Source: Wurfbainia villosa
Lineage: Eukaryota > Streptophyta > Magnoliopsida > Zingiberales > Zingiberaceae
Reading direction: 5' to 3'
Assembly: GCA_025175895.1 (NCBI GenBank)
Contig: CM045991.1
Span: 77,177,174 to 77,241,173 of the forward strand
DNA: 64,000 nt
Shown here one piece after another: positions 31,430 to 43,257 of the stretch. Below the pieces are notes generated by a model that had not been told where the DNA came from, did no database searches, and saw nothing but the letters and a program-made list of their open reading frames with translations. The translations under genes were made by a program, and so were the position numbers. The first letter of the stretch is position 1, and every line of letters begins with the position of its first letter.

Positions 31430-33335
31430 TGTTGGAATGTATACTGAAAGCCTAGTTCTTTTGTATGAACATTTTTATTTTGAAATAAGAATCACATGAT
31501 CATTGTTTGCACTTTATATTTATTATATGTGTGCATATTGTCTAATACTTTACATTGTAGATAACATGGTGCTTGGTGTGGCACAGAAGATCATGTTATA
31601 AGTCCCTTGTAGAATATAAGTACAGGCTCACAACCAAGATGGTTTTGGACAAACCATTGGCATGGTTGTAGTGTAGCTTGGTATTGTTTTGTCTTGAACA
31701 TAGAGTTACACTAGTACACTTAGGTGTATTGAGCAGGACCGACATAGAGATGATTCAATTTATTGCTGACTACATAATTGAATCAGACCTCGGATATTAT
31801 GTTGTACATGCTCTTAATCCCGATATAATAACGGGCACATGTACTTAGTATTTATTTCTTTGATTTACCAAAGGGTGAGATTTATATGGATTAAATCAAT
31901 ATGCCCGGTAAGTTGGCAAATGATATTATTTACATGGTGTGTCGTTAATTATAGGAGGAAATCGTGTCCTATATATTAGGTTGATGATGTCCCCTTGAGG
32001 AGCTCATAAGGTTCATCATGTAAACCTTGCAGGTTAACTTAGTCAACATGATGATAAGGTTGAGTGGTACTACTCGAGGAGTTAGATGTTAATTGATTGA
32101 TGGTCAGTAAATCAATTAATTGATGGACATTCGATATCTTAAACACGGGGATATAGATGTACAAATAATGTATGGAGCCCATATTAATTTATGGGGGTTG
32201 GTGAGGTAATTCAATGATGATCCTCTAGTGGAATGGAACATCATTGATGGATCAAGTTTGTGTGGTTCCAATCCATCGGGTGGCCAAGATTCAACTCCTC
32301 CTCATGGTCCCTATCGTAGCCTAATATAAACCTCATGGAGCCTAGATTCAATGATGAAAAACAAAACCCTAGAATCGATGGTGGAGATTAAATCTCTAGA
32401 TCCGATGGTTGAGATTAAATCTCTAGATCCGACGGTTGAGATTAAATCCCTAGAACCAATGGTGGAGATTAAAACAAGGCTTAAGGCCAACTCTATAAAA
32501 GGGGGCTTAAGGTGGGCGGCAAGGTGAATGGTTTTTGGAGATTAGGGTTTTGCCTATCATTGGCTTGGGCGGCAAGAAACCCTAGGAAGGTTAGGGTTTA
32601 GTTGGGCGGCTAGGGTTTTGAAGGTGGAGTGGGCGGCAACTATAGGAGAGGTTCTATTCTTCTTCCTAGGGTGTTGCTGGCACCTATCTCTCTTCCCTCT
32701 ACCTTGGTCGGCGCTCAACCTATTCCTCTTCTCCTCTTCTTTTCCTCTTGGTCGGCGGCACAAAGGAGCTAGGGATTGTTCCCTTGTTTGGTTCCTTGGT
32801 TGGCCATCTTGTTCTCTCTTTTCTTGGGGCCGGCGGCATCAAGTCTTTGTGGCTTGGTGGTTGGCTCAAGCAAGAAGGGAAGGAGAGTTCTTCTTTCTTT
32901 TGATTGAAGAAGATCTAGGAAGCTTCAACTTGTGGAGGATCTTCGCCCACACGAAGTCTACAATGAGGTTAGGACATACGATAGAAGATCGAGAGGTATA
33001 AAAGTTTTACAAGTTTTATTATTGATCTTTGCATGTTCTTATTAATATGATTGTATGTGTTGATTATACATGTCTACATCCATATGTATTTGTATAATCA
33101 TGGACCCTGAAGATAAACACAAAAATCGGCGATCCGTCCGTCGTCTCTTCCGCGGCCAACCGACTAGAAGAGCTTTGTTGCTTGAACAACTAGTTTGTTC
33201 AAGCGATCGCTCAAGTCATTAGCACGATGACGAATTGGTTGAGCTTAGGAAACTCATCCCATCCGGATTAGTTTTCATTAGTGAAAATTTTAATCCGGGG
33301 ACATGGGAGCCGACGAGCCTCCGAGCATGCCATCA
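31430..33335 (+). repeat. Y 5' LTR
   Basis: 1906 bp, TGTTGGAATGTATACTG...GAGCATGCCATCA. A 27-bp tandem array (32342-32474) ends about 20 bp before the TATA box (CTATAAAAGGG, 32493-32503). The following R/U5 region has an open frame (32618-33001) that recurs in the 3' LTR, without recognisable protein features. Confidence 0.95.
32342..32474 (+). repeat. 27-bp tandem repeat in Y U3
   Basis: Five units of about 27 bp with the core CTAGATCCGACGGTTGAGAT, immediately upstream of the TATA box. The same array lies in the 3' LTR at 39234-39366. Confidence 0.85.
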
Positions 33336-33338
33336 AAT

Positions 33339-33350
33339 TGGTATCAGAGC
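33339..33350 (+). promoter_or_regulatory. Y primer-binding site
   Basis: TGGTATCAGAGC, 3 nt after the LTR, the initiator tRNA-Met type. Confidence 0.9.
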
Positions 33351-34400
33351 CACGGTTTCTGGTTTTGTGTGTTTTGGATTCGGTTACTTTCATGCACTTA
33401 TCATATATTGTATATGTCGGATGATAGTAGGATGTGGGTAGGATAACTTTTTGGTTGCAGGCATAAGTTCCAACTATTATGGCTATATATGTGTGTATGT
33501 GATTGCATGTGTGTGTGATTGTATATTATTTGAATCCTCAGGGTTGACGAGACTAAATTAGTATTTAATTTTTATAATTAAATATGCCATTTTTTATCCA
33601 CTCATTTTAGTTTACTTTCAATCTATATTATTTGTACACTCCTTCGTGGAGTATAGGATCGATGGATGTAAATTAAAATAGTTTGTCTTGGCTCGGATCT
33701 CTTTGGTGACTTGCGCACGGGAAAAGGTGGAGCGGACGAGGTGGCGACATGACGGGACACATATTGGAGAACAATGTCATAATAGTTGGGAAAATTCTAT
33801 TTTTTCCATATTTATTGCTAATTTGTTTTATATGCATGTTGTGTGTGCTTGAAAATTCCTCACTGTCAATTTACTAAGTGAGAGAGGGACATTTTAATTA
33901 ATTCCCGCGGCCTCCATTACAATTTGACGTGTGATGCAACAAACTTGCGCGTCGGCTCTGAGTGCCTTCCTCCCCATCGAATGAGTTTGTTTGTGGATCA
34001 CTAGGTCAAATAATGGTTATAGGAAATTATTTAGGAGCGTGTGTACTTCCCCATCGGTAAGGCACATAATCCGAGATAATTCCATTAGTATCGTGTAATG
34101 GTGCATACTTAGATGCAAATAAAAAGTATCCTCCCCATCGGAGTCACTACTTTTATTTGTAGGGCCAAAGAGGAACCAACTATTAATTTTATTTGTCAAA
34201 AAGTAAGGTTGACAAGATAATAAAATTAATGGGTTAAACCTCTTCTTACAAATGTAGAATTCATATACGTCCACACTATCGTGGCATGCAATATTCTCGG
34301 TGTTTTGAGGTGTTGGTTGATTTCGAAATTTTATTGTTTGAGGAATCAATGATATTTGAAATCTAATAATTTGATCATTATGATTCTTAGGTTTTTTCAA
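33351..34400 (+). other. Y 5' leader
   Basis: About 1 kb of noncoding leader, homologous to V 27766-28809. An antisense ORF (34400-34017) has no recognisable features. Confidence 0.75.
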
Positions 34401-35190
34401 ATGGCTTTCAACCCACTTGCTGTGATATTGAAAGAAAATAAACTTACCGGAACAAATTATATTGATTGGAAAAGAAATTTGGATATTGTCTTAACTGCAG
34501 AGGAGTACAAATTTGTACTCTTGAGTCTGTCCTCCTAAGCCCAGATGACTCGATGAAAAGGAGAAAGAAAGTTATAAGAAATGGATCAAGCGGATGAGAT
34601 GGCGCGGTGTTACATTTTGGCATCTATGTCAAATGTCTTTGCAACATCGACATCGAGCCATAGCACTTATGACATGATGTTCAATCTCAAGGAACTTTTC
34701 GGACATCGTAGTAGGCGGCGACAGAGGCTATGAGGAACTTGATGGCGACCACCATGATCGAGGAACACCCGTCGGGGACCATGTTCTCAAGATGATGGCT
34801 CATCCGAATGAGATGGAAGTCCTCGGAGCTGAGATCGATGGGGAAACCCAGGTCGATATCATTCTCCAGTCTCTGCCTAGGAGTTTTGAGCAGTTCCGCC
34901 TCAACTACAATATGAACAAGAGGTTGTATTCGTTGGCGGAGCTTCTGACAGAACTCCAGGCGACAAAGGGGCTTTTTCGTCAAAGCACTCAAGCCATGGT
35001 TGCTCAGAAGGTTTCTACTTCTAAACCGAAAGGGAAGAAGAAGAAGAAGCAAGGTGGAGCAAAGAAAGTGGCGATGGGACCTTCGTGCAGAGTGAAGAAG
35101 CCAAAAGGCAAGTGCTTCACTTGCAAGCGATGGACATTGGAAGGCGGATGTCCTAAAGAACAAAGGTATATCTTCTTGTTTAGTTGTTGA
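34401..35190 (+). pseudogene. gag: Y gag, frameshifted
   Basis: ATG 34401 starts MAFNPLAVILKENKLTGTNY, and IDWKRNLDIVLTAEEYKFVL is the typical copia gag N-terminus. A stop follows near 34536, and frame changes run through the capsid part. The region from about 34790 (AEIDGETQVDIILQSLPRSF, FRLNYNMNKRLYSLAELLTE) is open again to the lysine-rich linker. The zinc knuckle reads CFTCKRWTLEGGC, so the histidine is lost, compared with CFTCKQTGHWKKDC in V. The sequence leads into the protease region at about 35220. Confidence 0.8.
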
Positions 35191-35219
35191 AACATATTTA
35201 GCGATGTTATCTATCATTA

Positions 35220-38200
35220 CGATGTGTAGATATCAGAGCCACGATCATGTTTGCAATACTTTGCGAGGGTTCCAGAAACTCGACGACTAGGCGAGGAGAG
35301 ATTACAGTATTCATGGGCAATGCTTGAAAGGTGGCGGCTATTGCGTGGAGAGGCGTTTATTTATCTTTTGATAGGAATAAAGTTTTGGTTTTGAGAAATT
35401 GTCTTTATGTACCTACTTTTAGAAAGAATCTAATTTCAGTTTCTAAATTGTTTCTGGATGGATATTCTGTTTCTTTTAATGACAAAGTTGTTATAAAAAG
35501 GAATAGGAAGATTATCTATTCTGGTAAATTGGTTGGCAATTTGTACACTCTTGAACCGAAAACTCCCACGATGCATATAGAAGTGAATAACTCATCTTCT
35601 AAGTCTAATAAGAAAAAAGAACCTTCGAAAATGAACCAGACATATCTTTGGCACCTAAGACTTGGTCATATTAACCTGAGTAGAATTCAAAGGTTGATAG
35701 CATATGGACCCTTGGGTTTATTAGTGGTGGAAGATCTCCCAACCTGCGAGTCTTGCTTGGAAGGTAAGATGACCAAGAGGCCTTTTAAGGCTAAGGGGTA
35801 TAGAGCCAAAGATGTATTGGAATTGGTTCATTCTGATTTGTGCGGTCCTATGTCTATCCAGGCTAGAGGTGGCTTTGAATACTTTGTCTCTTTTATAGAC
35901 GATTATTCAAGGTATGGATACATTTACTTAATGCGCCGCAAGTCTGAATGCTTTGACATGTTCAATGAATTCAAGGCTGATGTGGAGAACCGTCAAGGTA
36001 AAAGTATCAAGGCACTACGATCTGATCGTGGTGGCGAGTACCTCTTGGGAGAGTTTAGGAGTTACTTATTAGAGGCTGGGATTCAATCCCAATTGTCCGC
36101 ACCTGGCACACCCCAGCAGAATGGTGTGGCAGAGCGAAGGAATAGGACTCTTATGGAGATGGTCAGATCGATGATGAGTTATTCTAAGTTACCTGATTCG
36201 TTCTGGGAGTTTGCTCTTGAAATGGCAGCACACATTCTGAACTTGGTTCCATCTAAGTCAGTACCCTCTACTCCCACAGAATTGTGGACTGGGCGAAAGT
36301 CTAGTCTAAGACATATTTAGATTTGGGGTAGTCCAGCACATGTGCTGAAGGGAGATGCTGGTAAGTTGGAATTTCGTATAGAAGTACGCTTGTTTGTTGG
36401 CTACCCTAAGGGAACGAAGGGTGGTTTGTTCTATAGTCCTAGAGATCAGAAGGTGATCGTGAGTACGAATGCCAGATTTCTAGAGGAGGACTATGTGATG
36501 AACCATAAGCCCACGAGTAGGATTGTTCTTGAGGAGTTGACAGGGGAAGTCCCGACTTCAGTACCACCGGTATAAGAAAAAATACCATAAGTCACTGCAC
36601 CGCGTATCACTGAGCATACACAGGAGGCACCTCATCGTAGTGGGAGGGTTGTTAGACAACCCGTGAGATTCATGTTCTTGGGAGAGTCTTCGGACATAGT
36701 CTCTGGTAAACATGAACCTGATCCCTGGACATATGACGAGGCACTCCAAGATAGAGATGCGGTATCTTGGCAAAGAGCAATGAATTCAGAGATAGAATCT
36801 ATGGATTCTAATCATGTCTAGGAGCTAGTAGAACCACCCGATGGTGTGAAAGCCATTTGATGCAAGTGGATCTACAAGAGAAAGAGAGGAGTAGACGGGA
36901 AGGTTGAGACCTTCAAAGCTTGGCTTGTTGCGAAAGGGTATAGTCAGAAAGAGGGTATCAATTATGAGGAGACCTTTTCATCGGTAGCTATGCTTAAGTC
37001 TATCCGGATTCTCTTATCTATTGCTGCTCATGAGGATTATGAGATTTGATAGATGGATGTCAAGACAGCTTTCCTTAACGGAAGTCTTGAGGAAAACATC
37101 TATATGAAGCAACCAGAGGGATTCATTGCAAAGGGCAAAGAGCATCTTGTGTGTAAGCTTAATCGGTCCATTTATGGATTGAAGCAAGCTTCTAGATCTT
37201 GGAACATCTGCTTTGATGAGGTAATCCAGTCATATGGATTTATTCAAAGTTCGGATGAGCCTTGTGTATACAAGAGATGTGATGGAAACGTAGTGGTATT
37301 TCTTGTACTATACGTAGATGACATTTTTTTAGTTGGCAACAATATCAGAGTGTTATCAGACGTAAGGGTATGGTTGTCCAAATAGTTTGATATGAAGGAC
37401 TTGGGAGAAGTGGGACACATCCTTGGGATCAAGGTAATAAGGGATCGCAAGAAAAGGATGTTTTGCTTATCTCAAGTTTCATACATTGACACTATCCTTG
37501 CTCGTTTTAGCATGGAGAACTCCAAGAAAGGTTTTCTACCTTTTAGGCATGGAGTACCTTTATCTAAAGAGATGTGTCCCAAAACATCAAAGGAGATAGA
37601 GGAGATGAAGGTGGTTCCTTATGCTTCGGCAGTAGGAAGCCTCATGTATGTTATGCTATGTACGAGACTAGATATCTGCTTTGTCGTGGGCATGGTTAGC
37701 AGATATCAGGGTAATCCTCGACAGGGACATTGGACTGCGATAAAGCATATATTGAAGTACCTGAGAAGGACCAGGGATTATATCTTTGGTTTCTGCAGGC
37801 GGATCAATTAGTCCTGTGGGTTACACAGTTTTGATTTCCAATCGGATAGGGACAGTAAGTCTACCTCGGGGTTTGTGTTTACTTTTGGAGGTGGAGCCAT
37901 AGTATGGAGGAGTGTCAAGCAGAAATGCGTGGCGGACTCTACCATGGAAGCTGAGTATGTGGCAGCCTCTGAGCCAGCCAAGAAAGCTGTATGGCTCAGG
38001 AACTTCTTGATGGACTTGGATGTGATTCCTGGTTTGCCCAGAACTATCACAATTTATTGTGATAATAGTGGTGCAGTTGCAAACTCGAAGGAACCACGAG
38101 CCCATAAGGCGAGTAAACACATAGAGCGTAAGTACCACCTGATACAAGAAATCATAAAGCGAGGAGAAGTAGTTGTCGCCAAGATTGCATCAGAGGATAA

Positions 38201-38288
38201 CCTGGCGGATCCATTCACTAAGGCCCTTCCAGCGAAAGCGTTTGATAGGCATGTGGAGGACATGGGGATCAGATGTATGGCAGTGTGA
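35220..38288 (+). pseudogene. pol: Y pol: protease-integrase-RT-RNase H, several in-frame stops
   Basis: The protease active site, DTGATDH in V, reads DIRAT here followed by a frameshift, so the catalytic DTG is destroyed. From 35331 one frame runs to the end. It has YLWHLRLGHINLSRIQ and CESCLEGKMTKRPF, then integrase with HSDLCGP, FIDDYSRYGYIYL, SDRGGEYLL and TPQQNGVAERRNR (catalytic Glu present). RT has QMDVKTAFLNG-type and LYVDDIFLVGNN (about 37306-37341) boxes, and RNase H has DSTMEAEYVAASE and YCDNSGAVANSKEP. It ends at TGA 38286-38288. In-frame stops occur at 36318, 36573 and near 36819, 36858, 37047-37052, 37383 and 37809. Several lie at former TGG or CAG/CAA positions (for example VWELV to V*ELV). 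It is non-functional. Confidence 0.92.
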
Positions 38289-38305
38289 TGACAGCATAGA
38301 CTTTT

Positions 38306-38321
38306 AGTATAAGTGGGAGAT
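38306..38321 (+). promoter_or_regulatory. Y polypurine tract
   Basis: AGTATAAGTGGGAGAT directly before the 3' LTR. Confidence 0.88.
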
Positions 38322-40227
38322 TGTTGGAATGTATACTGAAAGCCTAACTCTTTTGTATGAACATTTTTATTTTGAAATAAGAATCACATGATCATTGTTT
38401 GCACTTTATATTTATTATATGTGTGCATATTGTCTAATACTTTACATTGTAGATAACATGGTGCTTGGTGTGGCACAGAAGATCATGTTATCAGTCCCTT
38501 GTAGAATATAAGTAGAGGCTCACAACCAAGATGATTTTGGACAAACCATTGGCATGGTTGTAGTGTAGCTTGGTATTGTTTTATCTTGAACATAGAGTTA
38601 CACTAGTACACTTAGGTGTATTGAGTAGGACCGACATAGAGGTGATTCAATTTATTGCTGACTACATAATTGAATCAGACCTCGGATATTATATTGTACA
38701 TGCTTTTAATCCCGATATAACAATGGGCACATGTACTTAGTATTTATTTCTTTGATTTACCAAAAGGTGAGATTTATATGGATTAAATCAATATGCCCGG
38801 TAAGTTGGAAAATGATATTATTTACATGGTGTGCCGTTAATTATAAGAGGAAATCGTGTCCTATATATTAGGTTGATGATGTCACCTTGAGGAGCTCATA
38901 AGGTTCATCATGTAAACCCTGCAGGTTGACTTAGTCAACATTATGATAATGTTGAGTGGTACTACTTGAGGAGTTAGATGTTAATTGATTGATGGTCAGT
39001 AAATCAATTAATTGACGGACATTCGATATCTTAAACACGGGGAGATGGATGTACAAATAATATATGGAGCCCATATTAATTTATGGGGGTTGGTGAGGTA
39101 ATTTAATGATGATCCTCTAGTGGAATGGAACATCATTGATGGATCAAGTTTGTGTGGTTCTGATCCATCGGGTGGCCAAGATCCAACTCCTCCTCATGGT
39201 CCCTATCATAGCCTAATATAAACCTCATGGAGCCTAGATTCAATGATGGAAAATAAAACCCTACAACCGATGGTGGAGATTAAATCTCTAGATCCGAAGG
39301 TTGAGATTAAATCTCTAGATCCGACGGTTGAGATTGAATCCCTAGAACCAACGGTGGAGATTAAAACAAGGCTTAAGCCCAACTCTATAAAAGGGGGCTT
39401 AAGGTGGGCGGCAAGGTGAATGGTTTTTAGAGATTAGGGTTTTGCCTATCATTGGCTTGGGCGGCAAGAAACCCTAGGAAGGTTAGGGTTTGGTTGGGTG
39501 GCTAGGGTTTGGAAGGTGGAGTGCGTGGCAACTATAGGAGAGGTTCTCTTCTTCTTCCTAGGGTGTTGTCGACACCTATCTCTCTTCCCTCTACCTTGGT
39601 CAGTGCTAAACCTATTCCTATTCTCCTCTTCTTTTCCTCTTGCCCGACGGCACAAAGGAGCTATGGATTGTTCCCTTGTTTGTTTCCTTGGTTGGCCATC
39701 TTGTTCTCTCTTTTCTTGGGGCCGGCGGCATCATGTCTTTGTGGCTTGGTGGTTGGCTCAAGCAAGAAGGGAAGGAGAGTTCTTCTTTCTTTTGATTGAA
39801 GAAGATCTAGGAAGCTTCAACTTATGGAGGATCTTCGCCCACATGAAGTCTACAAGGAGGTTAGGACATACGATAGAAGATCGAGAGGTATAAAAGTTTT
39901 ACAAGTTTTATTATAGATCTTTGCATGTTCTTATTAATATGATTGTATGTGTTGATTATACATGTCTACATTCATATGTATTTGTATAATCATGGACCCC
40001 GAAGATAAACACAAAAACCGGCGATCCGTCCGTCGTCTCTTCCGCGGCTAACCGACTAGAAGAGCTTTGTTGCTTGAACAACTAGTTTGTTCAAGTGATC
40101 GCTCAAGTCGTTAGCACGACGACGAATAGGTTGAGCTTAGGAAACTCATCCCATCTGGATTAGTTTTCATTAGTGAAAATTTTAATCCGGGGACATGGGA
40201 GCCGATGAGCCTCCGAGCATGCCATCA
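38322..40227 (+). repeat. Y 3' LTR
   Basis: 1906 bp, paired with 31430-33335. The 27-bp array is at 39234-39366 and the TATA box at 39386-39392. Confidence 0.95.
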
Positions 40228-40232
40228 CTTAG

Positions 40233-41633
40233 ATCTGAAGTCACCATGGTTCCCTACATAAGAAGTTGCATAATTTGGCTTCGTCAAACGTCACCCGTAA
40301 ATGGGTGAACTATAAAGGCGATTATTGGGTATGTGACAAATTATGCGGAGGGATGTGAGTGATGTAGATGAGATCTATCCCTTCTATATGACGGGAGAGA
40401 CATCGTTATTCTTGATAGAGTGAGACCACGAAGTGCATGGCCATGCCCAAATGAGTCAATATGAGATATTGAGCTCGTTTGATTAGAGTGAGTCTACTTG
40501 GAGTTCAAGATATAGATTGTACCGAGGATGACACGGTCTATGTCTCAATTGGTCAATCTAGATGTCAAGGATAGAGGGACATTGTCACATATTGTGAGAG
40601 TCACAATTAGTAGTCACAAAGGTGATGTTGGAGCTCAACATTCTTTTAACTTGGGTAGCAATGATGTGATGCTAGATACTGCTCATTGCTTATGTTCCTA
40701 AATTGGTTTCGGGATATTGCCAACGTTACAAGAACCTATAGGGTCACACACAAAGGGCAATTAGATGGAGATTAGTTTCATATGATAAACCATGAGGATT
40801 AGGTTGATGGGATGAACCAAATTGGATTAAGAGTAATCCAAATTAGACTAATTGAGTTGGACTCAATTTGATTCAAGTGTTGAATGAGTCTAATTTAGAT
40901 TTGATTCATCAAATCAATTTAAATTAATGAATAGAGATTCATTAAATTAAATTAAGTTGAATCAAATGGTTGGATTTGATCAACCATGGGAGATAAGAGG
41001 TCAAGTTTGACTTGACTTGAGAGGGAAGATGAAAGGTCAAGTTTGACTTGACCAAATGTCATGTCATGATGATGACTTGGCATGACCGACCAATGATGAT
41101 GATCCACATCATCATGGACTTATCATGTGGTGCCACCTCATGAGGGAGACCAAGAGCCATTGGCTCTTGGAGTTACTTGCATGGATGTAACCCCCCCCCC
41201 CCCCCCTCCCCCCAACTTGAAGTGGCCAGCCACTATTCATCATGGGTGAATTCATTTTGTGAGTTACTCTCCAACTTCATCTTCTTCCTTGGATCACCTT
41301 CTCAATCTCTCCCAATCCTCCATTTTGCCGAGACCTTCAAGGAGTGCTAGCACACTCAAGATTGTCTTTTCTCCACCTATTGCTTTTATGGATACCAATA
41401 GAGGAGTGTGCACTTGACACTTTAGAGTTCCGGCAATCTATTTGGACGAACGTGAAAAGCGAAGGGCGTCGCTACGAGGGTAATGCTCTCACCTTCTAGT
41501 TCTAAGGTAGATCTAGGGATTTATAAATACATACATGTTGTTAGTTTTAATATATCTTCGCACAAATCCATGGCCGGACTTCCGGTGTTTCCGTAACGCA
41601 AAAAGCTGTTTTTGCGGCTCGGAAAGTCCAACA
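40233..41633 (+). repeat. X 5' LTR, piece 2
   Basis: This resumes after the Y TSD (40228-40232) and ends AAAGTCCAACA. It contains a 21-nt palindrome (CCAAGAGCCA-T-TGGCTCTTGG, 41150-41170) and a long C tract (41191-41213). It pairs with 49709-50437 and 57280-58093. Confidence 0.9.
41191..41213 (+). repeat. Poly-C tract in X 5' LTR
   Basis: C16-T-C6. The matching site in the X 3' LTR (57667-57673) has only C7. Confidence 0.85.
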
Positions 41634-41634
41634 G

Positions 41635-41646
41635 TGGTATCAGAGC
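41635..41646 (+). promoter_or_regulatory. X primer-binding site
   Basis: TGGTATCAGAGC, 1 nt after the LTR. Confidence 0.9.
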
Positions 41647-42461
41647 CACATGCGAAGCATGTATGTGTTTCATTTTTATATTAGATATAAAAATTACAGA
41701 TTTTTTTGTGTCTGTAAATTTTCTATTTTTATCAAATTTTTGGGTATTTTTCTCGAAGAGTCGAAGCAACGAGTGTTGGGACACTTGTAGGCTTCAACCA
41801 TTGAGAAAAACTCTCCGAAACGGCGAGTTCTCGCTTAAGTTTTTTGGGACAGTGACTTAAGTCGCTGTAAGATCATAATAGGGACACTCGCAAAGTAGGG
41901 GTACTGGCCCTATCCCCGAAAGGGGCCTTGTCCCGCGATCGCGCCCGGAAATCGCTTAGCGGGACCGTTACGGAGAGGTGACTCATAAAATTGAAAAACA
42001 AATAGGAAAAATTATAGAAATTTTATGTAAAAATACATAATTTAGAATTATGTATAATTATGTGATTGTCATGGCCCAAGAACCCCAATATGATTGGATG
42101 ATGATATGTTGTAATTCATAATACGGCCTGCGTGCCGTTTTTGTGGTTGTGCGTGTTGTATAGTGTATGTGACCTACACGTCGTACCTCTTCTTTTGAAA
42201 TTCTAGTTGTAAATAGTTTTAGACTCGAATGTAAGTCGAGTTTAATATTTGTAATGTACAAAATGGAGTTGTGGAAAGTCCACTTGTAGACGAAGTTACG
42301 AGAAGGGTACTGACGACATATGGCGGTAAAAGGAAGCGCTTGGAGAAGCCGCTAGCCCTAGGTTGACCGTCAGATCTTCTCATTGGCTTGAGAAGATCGT
42401 AGTAGGGTCATTACCACATCATAGTTAATTATATATATATATGTTGATATATATTTGATTT

Positions 42462-42600
42462 TGCTTGTATGTATGTGATGCATGCTAGTAGAATAATGCT
42501 TGTATGTATATGATGCATGCTAGGATATTTTTTTTTTATGTATATGATGAATGCTAGAATAATGCTTGTATGTATGTGATGCATGCTAGTATAGAATAAT
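42462..42600 (+). repeat. 35-bp degenerate tandem repeat in X leader
   Basis: Four copies of a unit beginning TGCTTGTATGTATGTGATGC and ending near AGAATAA. One copy is interrupted by a T run. Confidence 0.75.
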
Positions 42601-42906
42601 AAAGGCCTCAATGTGTATATGATACACATTAAGATTAGATTAGATCTTAATCGAATCAACTCGTAAATGCCTACCAAGTCCTTTTTACCCATCACTACCT
42701 CGATCATTTGTAGTTGTTGAATCTGCCAAAGCAGAGCAACGCATATTATCTTGGTAGGGTGCGGAGGGACAATCTTGGTCCCGCCTATCACGACTTGGGT
42801 TAGAGTAAGCTCAATTAGATTGAGTAAAGCTAGTTAACTCAATTGGATCGAGTAAAACTATAGGCATATTCCAACCGTTGGAAAGATAGGATAAGATCAC
42901 ATTTAC

Positions 42907-43100
42907 ACTAAATCTTGGGCAACTTAGCCAAAGCTAACTCAAGGTATTTTGTAAATGTGGGTCTTGATCCTATAAACAAGAGTTGCATAGAGATGTAATC
43001 GGTAACGTGTTACCCACCAATTGTACTAAGTCTTGGGCAATTTAGCCAAAGCTAACTCAAGGCTTAGTATGATGTGGATCTTGTCCCGCAAGAATTATAA
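42907..43100 (+). repeat. 118-bp period direct repeat in X leader
   Basis: Two copies about 118 bp apart share TCTTGGGCAA-TTAGCCAAAGCTAACTCAAGG (quoted in part: GCCAAAGCTAACTCAAGG), followed by similar ATGTGG-TCTTG stretches. Confidence 0.7.
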
Positions 43101-43257
43101 CTAGTTTGTATGAATCTAGTAATGTGGTTTGACCACATCCATAACTTGATTATACAAAATTCCTATAATTCTGTGGGAGCATCATTTGATTAAAGGCCTA
43201 ATTAAATGATAAAAGGAATATGATATTAATTCTCTGCATTGTATGTTGTAGATTACT

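Larger units (their letters stand above)
31430..40227 (+). mobile_element. Element Y: Ty1/copia element (same family as V), + strand, complete structure
   Basis: This 8798-bp element lies inside the X 5' LTR with TSD CTTAG (31425-31429 and 40228-40232). The LTRs are equal in length (1906 bp each: 31430-33335 and 38322-40227). PBS is at 33339-33350, gag from 34401, pol to 38288 and PPT at 38306-38321. The first 545 or so bases of the two LTRs differ at about 16 positions by eye (about 3%), mostly transitions. Both gag and pol are interrupted by stops. Confidence 0.95.
41647..43257 (+). other. X 5' leader
   Basis: 1.6 kb of noncoding leader between PBS and gag, with tandem repeats at 42462-42600 and 42907-43100 and an AT dinucleotide run near 42429. 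A GC-rich segment around 41915-41970 (CCCGAAAGGGGCC..., GCGATCGCGC) could fold. No coding on the + strand is supported. Confidence 0.7.

Noticed and set aside
32618..33001. 127-residue open frame in the Y LTR, repeated in the 3' LTR (39498-39893)
   Set aside because: It recurs because the LTRs are duplicates. Composition is low-complexity (Phe/Leu/Ser-rich) and the V LTRs of the same family do not keep it open, so I do not call a gene.
34017..34400. 127-residue antisense ORF in the Y leader
   Set aside because: No recognisable motif, and it lies opposite the leader that V also has without keeping this frame clearly open.
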